Of a stretch of 64,000 nucleotides of DNA, positions 45,201 to 56,639 are shown piece after piece. The position numbers were made by a program, and so were the translations under genes. The notes under the pieces were generated by a model, which searched no databases, had not been told where the DNA came from, and saw only the letters and a list, made by a program, of their open reading frames with translations. This DNA comes from Ulota crispa (Eukaryota > Streptophyta > Bryopsida > Orthotrichales > Orthotrichaceae), in contig OY987245.1 of the NCBI GenBank assembly GCA_963920765.1, forward strand, positions 6,464,727 through 6,528,726, given 5' to 3'. The stretch's first letter is position 1. Every line of letters starts with the position of its first letter.

Positions 45201-48099
45201 CTACTACTTGAGATAAGTAGAAAGTAGAAGAGAAAAGGAAAGGAGATCAGCTGACCATGGAAGAACATGAGGCCCATTTTCTGGAGCATGCGGTCCATCT
45301 CGGAAGCGGCACGGGAGTACTTGAGCTGCAGCTCGCGCTTCTTTTTGGAGGGAGGCATGGACGCGTCTTCGGCGGCGGCGTCCATCTCCTGACGCTGGAC
45401 GGCGGTGATGGGCGGCAGAGGGAAGTAGTCGAAGTGGGCGAGCTTGAGGAAGCCATGGAGGCCGTAGGGTTTGTCTGGCATGGGAGGATCGTGGCGCACA
45501 TTAACATTGGGAACACCAAGGCACACGTAGGGTTTCCCCAGTTCCGACCACACCCCCTGCAGCTTTCTGCAACCCCTCACCAGCCAAAAAGAACAGTCTT
45601 GCCTTTCATGGATTCAACGCACACACACACAGAAAAACAAAACCTTGGTTTTGACACACTATCCCTATCCCCTTCAAACTAAGTGGTGAAGCAATTAGGG
45701 AAAATTTCATGGACTATCCCTATCCCCCTCAAAGTGGTGAAGCAATTAGGGAAAAAATTCTTGGATACCCCTGAAGTTTGCAATATTTACATAGATACCC
45801 CTGCTTTTTCAGAAACTACATAACACTACAAGGGAGCAGTTTCAATTTGAACATATTTTTGTCAATTAGGTCACCCTGATTTAGACACTTTTGTGTCAAT
45901 TTGAACATGTTTTTGTCAAATATTTGTCAATTACCTTGGACCAAAATTTTCAAGCGTTTGTTTGTTTTGTTGGGCATGCCACTTCCCTTCTTCCTTTTAG
46001 CGTAAGTTGCTTCTTTCTTTTTTGTTTCATTGCATTCCCTTCTTCAACATTGGTCATGAAGAAAGTACAAGCACAACAAACAAATGCCTAAAAATTATGG
46101 TCCAAGGGTATTTGTGGATTTTCTGAAAAAGTGGGTATCTGTGTAAAAATTACAAACTTTAGGGATATCCATGAAATTTTCCCAAGAAATTATGGGACCC
46201 GGTTGGGGAGTGTGTCAGTAGCAGCAGGTGACGTACCGAAAGACTTATTCGGGTATTTTCAAAGTTGTGGAAGTCATTGATAATTGAGGTGGCACCTGAG
46301 TTGCGCCATGGCTGTTTTGTGGATCACTTCCCGGCCTACGACCTCCTCCTTGCTTCCCATTGTTGATTCCACCACGGATGGCATCGGCCTATATTCCGGG
46401 CCTTTAGGTACCTAAACCCCCAATGCAACATTCAAAGAATCTCTTTGCAATAGTTTGAACATTAATTGCATGTGTTGATACAAAGAAAAATGCCATTGCA
46501 AAAAAAGAAGGTGCTTGTCTGAAAGTGCCGAACCCCTAAACGTTAGGCTGGTCATAGTGACTGTCCCTCTAAACACCGGGTTGGTTACCGTGATTGTGTC
46601 TCTAAATGTCAGGTTTGTCACCGTCTCTCTACTTTACAGTGGTGTGGCAAGTGCCCACCCATTATAATACTGTTTCTGAAAGTTGCGAAAGTCAATAGTG
46701 CATGGTGCCCTCATGAAAATTGCAAGAAGGGCAACATAAGACCTAACACCGTGTTTGTGAACCTTCTCACAATTTGGGTTATTCAAAAGTGCATTTGGTG
46801 AGGTTGTTTTTCGCTTTCCATGATGGACCATGTATAAATTAGATAAAATACAACTTTTCTCCATCCTGCAGAAAAGAAATTTGTTGTCCAGGGGACAAAA
46901 GAACGTCCTCTTCTGCGTTTGAGGGTTAAAGAAAAATATAGTGGGATTAAGACTCAGCTTACATTGAAGTAGTTTTCGAATTTTGGATTAGCGGTGAACA
47001 TCTTCATCTTTTGCTTGCGTTCGTGCAGATTTCGCTTGATCTTGTTCATCAAGGGGCTCTGCAACGAGGTCGCAGCCTCTTGCCACAGCTTGGGCTCCAC
47101 TTCCCCGGAGCCCTTGTAAATTCGTGGCGTCATCTCAATTCCCGACACTATCTGCCAGCATCATGAAATCACTTGCAAAAAAGCACCATTTGAGCAAAAC
47201 CTCACATGAATCCCAAAACTCAGCCAAACACAGCCAAACTCAGCAAATCTCAGCAAAGATCAGCAAAGATCAGCAAAAATCAGCATATCTCAACAAAAAT
47301 CAGCCAAACTCAGCCAATCTTAGCCAAACTTAGTAAAGCTCAGCAAAACTCAGTCAAGACTCAGCACAACTCAGCAAAACTCAGTCAAGACTCAGCACAA
47401 CTCAGCAAAACTCAGCAAATCTCAACAAATCTCAGCAAAACTCAGCAAAAAGCTCAACAAAACTCCGCAAGACTCTGCAAGATTCTGCAAAACTCAGCAA
47501 AACTCAACAAAACTCTGCAAAACTCAGCACAACTCAGCAAAACTCAGCAAATCTCAACAAATCTCATCAAAACTCAGCAAAAAGCTCAGCAAAACTCCGC
47601 AAAACTCAGCAACTAACTCACCAAGTCTCACCAAAACTCAACAAAAAAATCAGCAAATCTCAGCAAAACTCAACGATACTCAGCAAATCTCAGTAAAGCT
47701 CGGTAAAACTCACCAAATCAGCAAATCTCAGCAAAACTCAACAAAACCCAGCAAATCTAACTCATCAAAACTCAGCAAAGATCAGTAAAACTGAGCAAAG
47801 ATCAGCAGGAATGAGAAAAGCTGAAAGGGCAAAAGAGAGAAGCAGGGTACCTTGGTGACCTTTTCGACGATGATGCGTTTGCGGGCCTGGTCTTGGTAGG
47901 CAGGAGGCTCGTAAAGGCCAGTGCCGTCGGTCCTCCGCTTGGAGCTCTCCCTTTTCGAGCCTCCTGTGCTTGACACCCGCGACTCCCTCGACGGCCGAGA
48001 AGCCATGCCTGTTCCTCCTCCTCCTCCTGCTCCTCCTCCGCCCTCTTCCCCATCCCCACCCTCGCCACCTCCGATGAGCAGCTTCGGAACCATCTCCAT
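39205..48099 (-). CDS. Unrecognised conserved-looking protein, 13 exons
   Basis: Minus-strand exons: 48099-47851, 47151-46963, 45562 (or 45556)-45256, 44113-44046, 43801-43720, 43598-43544, 42719-42686, 42552-42472, 41784-41659, 41480-41410, 40903-40812, 39867-39757, 39341-39205. All junctions use GT-AG and all phases agree, giving about 531-533 residues and a stop at 39205. Exon 1 has a Gly/Glu-rich start, then a basic segment (SKRESSKRRTDG) and QARKRIIVEKVTK. The middle holds KIKRNLHERKQKMKMF, KPYGLHGFLKLAHFDYFPLP, a Lys-rich SKKKRELQLKY helix, and an SPT-rich linker. Exon 9 has a charged likely coiled coil (LELRLQMERELENQIADRAD). The C-terminus (WEFRVFSVNRFYDR, VLGRMACVMPVLQFICKEL) looks folded. 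No transmembrane segment. I recognise no family; a nuclear or cytoskeletal role is only a guess. Exons 8, 11 and 12 are the least certain. Confidence 0.68.
39423..39682. mobile_element. 4-bp-TSD-family MITE in intron 12 of the 13-exon gene
   Basis: Ends AACACCATATTAGGTAAATTG / CAGTTTACCTAATATGGTGTT, 260 bp. The interior is diverged from other copies. It lies in the intron 39342-39756. Confidence 0.7.
39899..40315. mobile_element. Canonical Stowaway MITE in intron 11
   Basis: Ends CTCCCTCTGTCCCTCTAAAA / TTTTAGAGGGACAGAGGGAG flanked by TA (39897-39898 and 40316-40317). CTCCCTCCGTC-type ends with a TA duplication define plant Stowaway elements (Tc1/mariner superfamily). Confidence 0.92.
42229..42380. 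mobile_element. Foldback in intron 8
   Basis: GTAAAGATCTTGGCC at 42229-42243 is the exact complement of GGCCAAGATCTTTAC at 42366-42380. A 125-codon plus-strand frame crosses it but looks incidental: it lies in an intron and has no homology I recognise. Confidence 0.55.
44975..45115. repeat. TGTCAATTTGGACA subterminal-type repeats in intron 3
   Basis: Seven or more imperfect copies of GTCAATTTGGACA in about 140 bp. The same motif fills the CACTA-ended element at 57421-57541 and the insertion at 45824-45934. This block is probably a decayed relative of them. Confidence 0.6.
45749..46183. mobile_element. Mutator-like MITE in intron 2, itself interrupted
   Basis: Starts GGGAAAAAATTCTTGGATAC and ends ATCCATGAAATTTTCCC. 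Flanks AAGCAATTA (45740-45748) and AAGAAATTA (46184-46192) agree at 8 of 9 bases. Compared with 2490-2810 it carries an extra block from 45824 to about 45934 beginning CACTACAAG and made of GTCAATTTGAACA-type units, a nested CACTA-like insertion. A 55-bp tandem duplication (about 45659-45763) copied the left flank and element tip. Confidence 0.75.
46533..46925. mobile_element. TTAA-group element in intron 2
   Basis: Begins CCCCTAAACGTTAGG, ends TGCGTTTGAGGG followed by TTAA (46926-46929). The left flank is CGAA, so one side is mutated. The left part contains three CTCTAAA-CACCGGGTTGGT-type units. Confidence 0.55.
47205..47810. repeat. Degenerate CAGCAAAACT tandem repeat in intron 1
   Basis: About 60 imperfect 10-bp units (CTCAGCAAAA, CTCAGCAAAT, CTCAGCACAA) with higher-order blocks, for example two copies of a unit with GTCAAGACTCAGCAC. 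It stays open in one plus-strand frame as KTQQ/SAKLS repeats. It is treated as non-coding because it lies in the intron between 47152 and 47850 of the minus-strand gene. Confidence 0.85.
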
Positions 48100-50107
48100 C
48101 CTGGAATGTCCTCCTCCTTCAGATCGTGCTCTCTTCGCAAATCATCTATACCCTAATGCCGTTTTCTTAGCCCAGAAGATCCTGTACACTCTCAGATTTT
48201 CACGCCATCAACACTACAATTCCAGGCCTGTATGCACGTGGGGCACTCGAACCCCTGCATCTCTTTTATAAAATCTCTTGCATTATCAAAGATAGAGTGA
48301 AAAAAAATGGGGCTCCAGGTAGCAGTTCGATCGAGAGCACTTACAAAGGATTAAGAGAATCTCTATAAGATAAGAGAACGCCGAGGAGTCTAGGGGTTTA
48401 CACGAAAGCTTGAAAATAGCGAGCTACACTCAACTCTCTAACAACACTACCTTGGGGAGCCCTGAGACGAAATTATACAAGGAATGTGTGACTACGGAGG
48501 GTGTCAATACAAGGAGTTGCGCGTGTAAAAGTTGCATCTTGTAATCAATTCCACTGCCACTACACATATCGCATCATCATAAAACCTCGAATCGTGCACG
48601 ATTCACCACTTGCTAAGACCTGCTCGTGATCTGCATTGCTCAAAGAGCATGAAGTCTGCATTGTGCAAAGAGCTTGAGGTCGGAGCTTGAAGAAATGGGC
48701 ACGACAGAAGCGTCGGAGGTGTGTGAAGTGAGCTGGCGGAGGTCACGCTTTTACCGCCATAACTGAGCGGTGGCCTGCTTGGTCTGGGAAGGCAGTCGTG
48801 TGTGTATGTGTGTTGGTGTGTGTTCCTGTGAAGTGTGGCGGGCTTTAGCTGGTTCCATCGAAATGGAGATCGTGTAACTGAAAGGTCCCTCTTCACATCA
48901 CGGTTTCAAAAGGATGCATCTCCTTTTGAAACGGCGACTCCTTCGAAACGGCGCCACGGCCTCAACTCCGACCAACTCCGGCCAACTCCCATGCACGCAA
49001 AACACTTCCCTAGTGGACTCCAAGAAGCATTGGGTCTCATCGATTTTCTTAAGCAATTTTGAGTGGATCCATTTCCTTTCAAATTGTATATGTAAAATAT
49101 ATGATTTACTTTCATTCGTACTGGTACCGTAGTGCTTATATCTATCAATACCACATTCAACTTCTCTTTTCTTTTCGTCTTACCACCTACAACCTCAACC
49201 TTTTCGCTTTGTTATAGCAGTAGTTTAAAAATGCGATACTTTAGTTGTAGGCAATGAAAGATGACATTCTGAAACACTCTATGCATGAACTTGCTACACG
49301 TGGAGAAGGTTTTGATTCAACAAATTCATGACTTTGCTGTGTTGTAATCAGCGGATAAGGAAAAACATATAAACATAGCCCTTAAAACTGCACTATAAAA
49401 GAAGAAAATAATTACTTAAAAAGGTCCATAATGAAGTTTAGAGTGGTGCTAGGAAAGTGAGGTTAGTCCGAAGGTGACCCTAAAACAATCCATTCCTTTG
49501 CAAAGCACCATTTCAGAATCCAAGTGCAAATGGACCTTAATGTAAGTTACCTATTATGGGGCTTGTGAAACAATTCTATTCCCGTACATATCTTTGCAAG
49601 AAGCTGAAGATCTGTTCTGATGCATTCCGAGAACAGTCTAAAGTGATATGCAAGTTGCAAAGGGAATCTTTAGCAATGCAAAGAACTTCTATTAAACCTC
49701 ACCGGGCAAGCTACTGATAAGACCACAAATCTGGACTCATAATTCCCTCACAGATGAAAAGACGGCACTTGCTAGCTTAAAACAACTTTGAACTCCACAA
49801 TGACCTAAATTGCATGATTAAATTTGCATCTATATATTAATTGTTTCGTTGACACGATTAGGGTCTCTTCCGTTACTACTTGTAGAGTACTGTAGTTACT
49901 TTTGTTGATTGCCTCGTAAAAGAGACAAGGATTACGATTCATACAAAGCTCCCGTAGTCATACAAAAGTTAATAGAGATAGGCTCTTAAATGTGCGATTG
50001 CTCCTTCTTCCCTTACGTGGCCTGGCCTGCTCGCTACTGGTAATTTGAATGAATACCAAAATGGCTGTGCCTTGCAAAATTCCGCTTCCCTTCGACTACC
50101 TGTGTAT
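48100..50107. other. Upstream region of the 13-exon gene and spacer
   Basis: 48100-49070 is GC-richer and probably contains the promoter and leader of the minus-strand gene. No second gene starting in the opposite direction was recognised. A palindrome (TTTCAAAAGGATGCATCTCCTTTTGAAA) straddles 48905-48932. The remainder is AT-rich without features. Confidence 0.45.
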
Positions 50108-50678
50108 AACGTCATATTCGTTAAACTGGGGGCAGAAAATACATTTTGGGACTTTCAAATTTTGAGGTGAAGGTTTTAGGCGATCACCTAAAATTGAGTT
50201 CAACATTCTTTTATGTACACGTGTCCTCACCTAAGAGGAGGAATTTGCAAGGGAAAAAATCTTAGTGGCACATGTTGAACCGGATACCTTCAAATCTGGT
50301 TTAAGGTAAATTTTTGGGTTTAAGGTAGGAGCACCCATAAGTGTCAAACTAAGAGTTTTGAACATGATGACTATTAATAAACAACTAGCAAATTATAAGA
50401 TCCTATTAGGAACAAAAAAAAATGAGTTTGCATTGTTTAATGTATTATTTGAATACTCTAAGAATAAGTTGTGAATGTTTAAAAAGCAAACTGCCATTGC
50501 ACCCATAACTACTTTTAAGATTTCAGGTTCACATGTTGTACATTCTTGTCAGTACATCTATGCACTTCCACAAATTTTCCAAGATTTTAGAGGTGACAGT
50601 TATGGGGACACTGACGCTTATGGGTGCTCCTACCTTGAGGTGGACACCCCAGTAGCCCAAATTAACGAATATGACGTT
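50108..50678. mobile_element. 4-bp-TSD-family MITE, interrupted by another MITE
   Basis: Ends AACGTCATATTCGTTAAACTG / CCAAATTAACGAATATGACGTT with perfect 4-bp flanks GTAT (50104-50107 and 50679-50682). Family signatures AAAAATCTTAGTGGC and GTGTCCTCACCTAAGAGGAGG are present in the left part. The right part resumes after a TA-flanked element at 50323-50635. Confidence 0.82.
50323..50635 (+). mobile_element. TA-flanked MITE nested inside another MITE
   Basis: Ends AGGTAGGAGCACCCATAAG / CTTATGGGTGCTCCTACCT; TA on the left (50321-50322) and TG on the right. It interrupts the 4-bp-TSD element at a position that is continuous in the copy at 54270-54528. It therefore inserted later than its host. 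Confidence 0.85.
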
Positions 50679-50802
50679 GTATCGTTTGCATGCACTGTTC
50701 TGTCTGCTTGTCTATCTTCACAAGCTTTCTGAGCCGTTCTACTGTAGCGACTGTACCCATGGCAGGATTCACCGTTGTCAATTGCAGCAGAGAAAATGCA
50801 GC

Positions 50803-51440
50803 TCAACTTTGAATATTATATAAATTACGGAAAAGATAGCTGTGCGCATCTGCAGGCAAGCAAGCTATCGTTTCGTTGTTCGTCTCCCACTTCATCTCAA
50901 AGTCCTTCCTCACAAGCAGGTTCACCCAAAAAACTTCCAGAGACTGCAGCTCAGGGTCAAAGTTGCGTTGCTTCACAATGGTATGAATTCCCATTCACAA
51001 CCACTCGCAACGGAGCCCTGGATCAAAACCCAGCAGCTTAGTTGACGTTCTGAAGCACCATTCCTTGCGCAAACTCGTAGTCAATCACCTACAATCAAAT
51101 GTCCCGCCAGAGTCCTGACGTCTCGCTCCGCAAAAAACTGCACAAATGTGGAGGCGCTAGCCCTCTTGCACCTCCATCTCAAAGTCCACGCCATTGTCCA
51201 GAAACAGCTTCCCTGAGGCTAAAGAGAAGGTCAGGAGCCTTTGAATGCAACCAGAAGCAATAACGGCGTCTTCTTCACTTCAGCAGAAGTCAAGCGCCAT
51301 AATGGCATGATATTGTTGCCCAGCAGAATCTGCTGGATGATGGTGAGCGTGGCAAGGTCGTCAGCAATGTAGAAGAATTATAGCTCGCGCGTGGTCACTT
51401 TGAGCATGAGCGTGTACAGCAGCTGGTAACGCAACCAGAG
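50803..51440 (-). pseudogene. Degraded protein-coding remnant, family unknown
   Basis: On the minus strand, protein-like segments follow one another in order but in shifting frames with stops. Examples are LLYTLMLKVTTREL, YIADDLATLTIIQQILLGNN, SAEVKKTPLLLLVAFKG, ASTFVQFFAERDVRTLAGHL and FDPELQSLEVFWVNLLVRKD. The last lies in a clean 63-codon frame (50803-50994). GC is higher than the flanks. No intron signals are needed between segments, so this may be a processed or intronless ancestor, but this is inference. I do not recognise the family. Confidence 0.6.
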
Positions 51441-51629
51441 CACCAGTGATCCCAGATATGATTTTCATTTATAGCGCAAGTGGCTAAAAACACTACTAAG
51501 AAGCTAAAATTTTCAAATTTAACATCCATTTGGAACGCTTACATTTTTTTAGCTACGAGAAAAATTTGTCAGCAATCCTGCTAAATTTAACCAATTTACA
51601 GAACGTTGTAGAGTACTATGCGTGAGTGA

Positions 51630-52048
51630 GGGCATCCCCAATCCAGCCGGGATATCAGCCCCGTGAATTGTGTCAGACCGTGTCTAACTTGGAGTTAGAT
51701 ATAGAGCAAGGCCATTTCCCAATTTAGTAGCCCCCATGCAAGCAAGTTATGACACTCACTAACCACAATTCTTTATTAGTTTATGTCTTGTCTAATTGCT
51801 TATGTGTGGCTGATTCATGTCAGAAACATCTGAAATTCCCTAAAACTGCATCAGTGTCAAAGCTGAAGTGGTATGGAGGATTCTCCAAATAGTGAAAATT
51901 TACAAGGGAGGGGCTCTTATGTAGGGAGCCTTGAAAAATGCAGTATGGTTTAACTGGGTGCATTGGAGCCCATGTTTTTGCTCAAGTCCTATTTAAATCA
52001 CTGCACAAGCTTTTGCCTACCTCTCTTACAGCTGCTTTGGGGATGCCC
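51630..52048. mobile_element. GGGCATCCCC-ended MITE, 3-bp duplication
   Basis: Ends GGGCATCCCCAA / TTGGGGATGCCC with flanking TGA (51627-51629 and 52049-52051). A 3-bp TSD suggests PIF/Harbinger-type movement. A second copy lies at about 56640-56976. Confidence 0.68.
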
Positions 52049-52051
52049 TGA

Positions 52052-54269
52052 GGATGCCGCAACTGACTACAAGAGATGCTGCAGCTCCTTATTGCTTGTC
52101 TTGATGGCTGCGTGCTTAATTTACTTGAGAAGGAGTAAAACCCGCCCAGTTGCATGCATCTAGTACATGCAATGCTCTTCCATTGGTTGTGTTCTTGGCA
52201 CACATATCCACAAATGTCTGTGCCAACCATGCCAAGGTCCAGGAAGAACCAACCGCTAGTGTAAGATTAGCCGACTAAGATTGAGATTTGGCCGGTTCAA
52301 ATTCAAGTCGTTAGGTTGTAAAACCAAAGGCAATGAAAATAAGACGAAAACTAATCGGTTAATAAAAAAACACAAAGGAAAATTATCTGCTCATTTTCAA
52401 GATGGGTAGGAAATTGACCAAAAGAAAATACAAGAAACTAGATATTAGGGGATCTTCAAAGGATATGTCCGGATTTCAGTTGACAAAGCCAAGGATAGCT
52501 AATCATCAATGGTAGTAGAAGTTCAATACTTCAAGGCCAGCCACTGGAGCATAGAGTTGCAAAGGCTCTTGACCTATTCCTACCTTTAAACCACTAGGTG
52601 ATTTCATTTTAGCCTATTCATGACACCATTTGCAAATAAGTGCCACCAAGTAATCTCTCTATCTTTCTCTTCGAGCAAGTAGGATTTCTTTAAATTGCAA
52701 ATGTGAGCTTTGTACATTAGTAAAGCTAAGTATCTTGTCCTCAACTAATGAGGAGTTTCTAGGTTCAACTTTTGCTATAGACATTACATTGTTTATTGAT
52801 TTTATATATGTATATGTCTTTGTTATTTTTGAAATCTTTTTGAAGGTTTTGGTTGATTTAAGTTAAATATAGAAGGAAATTTAGTTGATTCATATTCCAC
52901 ATGAAAGAATAATCAGCTAATCCGCACATAAGACAAATGGAAATTTAGCCGCTTAAAATTTGGTACCAAAGGAAATTGACCACTTTCCCTAAGTGCAAAA
53001 AGGCAAAAACCAATCTCAAACAATGTTCAGCCAAACATACTCTTAAGTAACCGGCTTTTAGCTGAAATTTTTGAAATATTTCCCGAACCTTGAACCATGC
53101 ATGGGCACTTCAATTGAGCATTTCCCAAGTTCATAATGATGCTCATCACGGGTGTAACTTAACTTATTATTCAGATCCTCCCAACTCCCAAGTCGCCTGG
53201 GAATCTCCTGTGCTGTGCCGTGCCATGCGTCGTGTGCGTGCCTGAGCCGGCTGTTGCTTTGGCATCGTCGTCAGTGCCGTCTATTATAATGGACTCTGAC
53301 AATCCATACAAACTATGCGCGTGACGCGTCGTACTCTAGCGCGCCATTAGTAAATGTCACATTGGTGCGGGTTTTGAATGTCAATGATTTTTTTTTGGTA
53401 AATGGTAACTCCAATCTGTGTTTATTATGACTTTTATTCCAAGACCTTCTTGCTTATGCCTTGGTTAGACTAGCAACCAGAAAGAAACACAAAATGTGGC
53501 ACTTTATCTAATCTTTCATCCTCCAATGCACTTCCATGTCATCCAAGAGTGTTGGAGAAGAAAGTTGCTACAAAATTGAAATGTTCATCTACTATACAAG
53601 TTTGGAGCCACCCTTGTAGCAGGCCCCAAAACTTCATTACCTTGTTTGCTGACACGACTATATTGGTTGGTGACATGACAAGTTGAAGTATCGGACAAAC
53701 CCTAAGTGTGAAAACTTTAGTGGACACTACTGATATTTCAACCAATGAAGTTTGAGATCATTTCATCTAGTAGCTAATCTGAACCAAGCCTTATAGTTAC
53801 AAAAGAGTTTTAACTTATTGAGAGGTGTTATGAACATCTCATATGGTTGTTAACTCTTTGTTACTTTATGCTATCTTGCAATATCTGATGGATTTGTCTA
53901 TGAGTTAGGAGAATTGTTCATTCACTATTTGATTAACATAACATTAGCTCAACTAGTAAGGTATTTATTTTAACATCCTATTGTGAAAAATGTAGCATGA
54001 CATATGAAAATGTAAAAAATGACGTTCTTTTGCAAGTCCAAATTTTGATGAAAAGGTTGGTCAAACTCTGTGACAAAGATAAACTTGTCACTACATTCAA
54101 TAAGTTGGAAAAAGGTCTAAGTTCCAAATATACAATTTGGTTTTTATTTATTTTTTATACCAAATTTACTTAATAAAAATGAGAGTTTAACTTACAATTT
54201 AGGCATTCACAAGAAATATGCAAAATACAGCCCCTACAAAGTATACAAGACTTGCATTCTACTTGAAAT
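52052..54269. other. Gene-free spacer
   Basis: No supported gene. 53160-53360 is a GC-richer patch (GTGCGTGCCTGAGCCGG) without an open coding frame. The segment at 53800-53880 resembles 25060-25140 (GAGGTGTTATGAA..CTCATATGGTTGTTA), a small dispersed repeat. Confidence 0.45.
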
Positions 54270-54528
54270 AACACCATATTAGATAAATTGGAAAAAACAA
54301 ATACATTTTGGGACTTCTAAAGGATTAAGGTGATCACCTTAATCCAAACTCCAACATTTTTTTTAGGTACATTTGCCCTCACTAGAGAGGAGGAATTTGG
54401 GAGAGAAAAAATCTTAGTGGCTCAAACTGAATCTCATACTTTTGAATTTGGTTTAAGATGACTTTTTGGGTTTAAGGTGTAGTACAAAATGGAATCCCTG
54501 TTTTTCCCAATTTAACTAATATGGTGTT
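54270..54528. mobile_element. 4-bp-TSD-family MITE, intact
   Basis: Ends AACACCATATTAGATAAATTG / CCAATTTAACTAATATGGTGTT, 259 bp, with perfect AAAT flanks (54266-54269 and 54529-54532). This copy best represents the uninterrupted element and contains the palindrome AAGGTGATCACCTT. Confidence 0.85.
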
Positions 54529-56639
54529 AAATACAATTGCTATTAATTCCAAAAGGTGGATATACTATTAGATATGGTGCTGCTTGTTAAGTAAAATTTA
54601 ATTTAAGGAAGTACATGATTGTTTATGTTGAGATCATCCATTAGCATAATCATTACTAAGTTCTGCATACGAGCAGTCATGTCCTTTGATTGCAATTTCC
54701 AAAATCAATTTTGATCAATCTTGAAATAAAATAATAAAAAAGTGTCTCATTATAAGTTCGATGTAACATTCTTACAAACTCAACGGTAAATGAAGTTTTG
54801 GAAGAATTTGTTTGCAAAATAAGTAAGAACAACATTCTTTTAAGCTCCTAATCAGCTTTGGGCATAAATTGCAAAGGGTATGTTACTCAAGCTTCCTTTG
54901 AATTTTATGTTGCTCTTAAAATTCCTGAAGTTGCTGTCATAATTAAAGGGTTAGAAATAAATACTTTTGCAAATGATGCATTAGTAAAATTCTGAGCCCT
55001 CCAAAAGGCCCCTAATAAATGGCGGCACGGTACATTATGGAGGTAAAAAAATAGTATAAATAATAATAATAATAATAATATCATCGCCTTGGCACATGAT
55101 TTGACTGTTTGTAGATGTCAGAATCTGTCATTTTTGACTCTCAAAAAAAGTCAGCTTTTTTCTCTATATGCAAATCTCTCATGTCATGTTAGGGACCTTC
55201 TTGAGGGCTCAAATTTCCTAGTGGTAGTTTTTCAAGTTCCAACCTTGAAAAAGAGGGGTTAAAAACCAAGCATTTATGTCAATGCTATTGTGTTGGCAAG
55301 AACTTGTGACATGGGCACTCTAAAAGCATGTGTTTTGTAATGCAAATAAGTGATCCATGGAGTTATTAGTATGGGCATTTTACCATTGAAAATGACAATT
55401 TGGTGTTTTTAATTGTGTCCACATTACAAATTTGATGTTGCATGCCTTGCCTACTTGTTAGGTGGCAATGAACATGCAATGTGTTGTTTGGTATTTGGTC
55501 ATTGATTGGCTTAAACATGACCAAAACTTCTTAGAGGATTAAACAATATTGAGAAGCCAAAAGAAATTGAGATCATTTTTTATTATAAGGTCTAATTTTC
55601 ATTTTAAAAGTTTATCAAAGTGCATACAAATTAAAAGATATTAGGCATTCACATATATAGTTTTAGGACACTTATTTTCAACAATCACCTATTTTCAACT
55701 TGAAATTGCAATTAATGTTATGTATTGATTATTGTATTAGACATGGTCTCCAATTTACCATGTCTAGGCCTTTCAATTTGTGCTAAAACTTGAAATCCCA
55801 AATGCTAAACCCAAACTTGTTTAGGAGCAACCTCCCATCCTTTCAAAAACACATGCGCATTGGAATTGGGAACATGCCACTAGTTGCATCTTATTGACCC
55901 TCAAAATTCCTTATATAAGATAATTTTTGCAAAAATTGGACTTGGGATTCACTTTGTATAATTAGCCAAGGCAAAGAGTGCTACCAAGAACTTGACTAAA
56001 TTCAACAATTGAATAAGACTTGCAAATAGAAATAAGACTTGCAAATATAAAGGTTGTAATTTTATAACCTACTATAACTAGTATTAGAAATTGTTATTTG
56101 GTCCCAAACAAGGCGTATAATAATCCACTAGAAAGGTATTGCCAAAAGCTATGCAATTGCTCATTGCACACCCAACTTGGATAAAATTTCTACTTATGGA
56201 ACTTGGCCTACTAACAGATGTAAATACACACTAAGAACATTAGTGCATCTGAGATTTCTTTGATGACAAGGGCAACTCTACTCTTTTGCTTAATCTCTCC
56301 GTCCTTAAGTTACATGCAAATGATTACCAAAACTTATTTTTAGGTGAATGCCAACATGGAAATTTGCAAATATACTCAGCATCTTTGATGAAGTTGAAAT
56401 CACCAACCACCATTGCCACAATGCTAACATTTGTGGAAACGGTACTTTGCAAGGCTTCAAATCTGAACACTTAAATGCACAAACTACAAGAATTGAGTTT
56501 GATAGGGATCCAAGTGACACACATTCCAAAAATGGATCTAGAAACGGGTGCCCGGTTCTTAACAAATTCCAATCTAGCTAGGATTTCACCTCCGCAAACT
56601 CTATTAGATAGCATGTGATTCTACCTCAGATGCAGAGCA
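54529..56639. other. Gene-free AT-rich spacer
   Basis: Holds a short (AAT)n run at about 55050-55080. No gene or RNA gene recognised. Confidence 0.5.

Noticed and set aside
47124..47616. Plus-strand frames rich in SAKLSKTQQ
   Set aside because: Intronic 10-bp tandem repeat on the opposite strand.
48215..48270. T-arm-like GGGGTTCGAG sequence on the minus strand
   Set aside because: The loop is eight bases and no acceptor, D or anticodon arm can be formed; not a tRNA.
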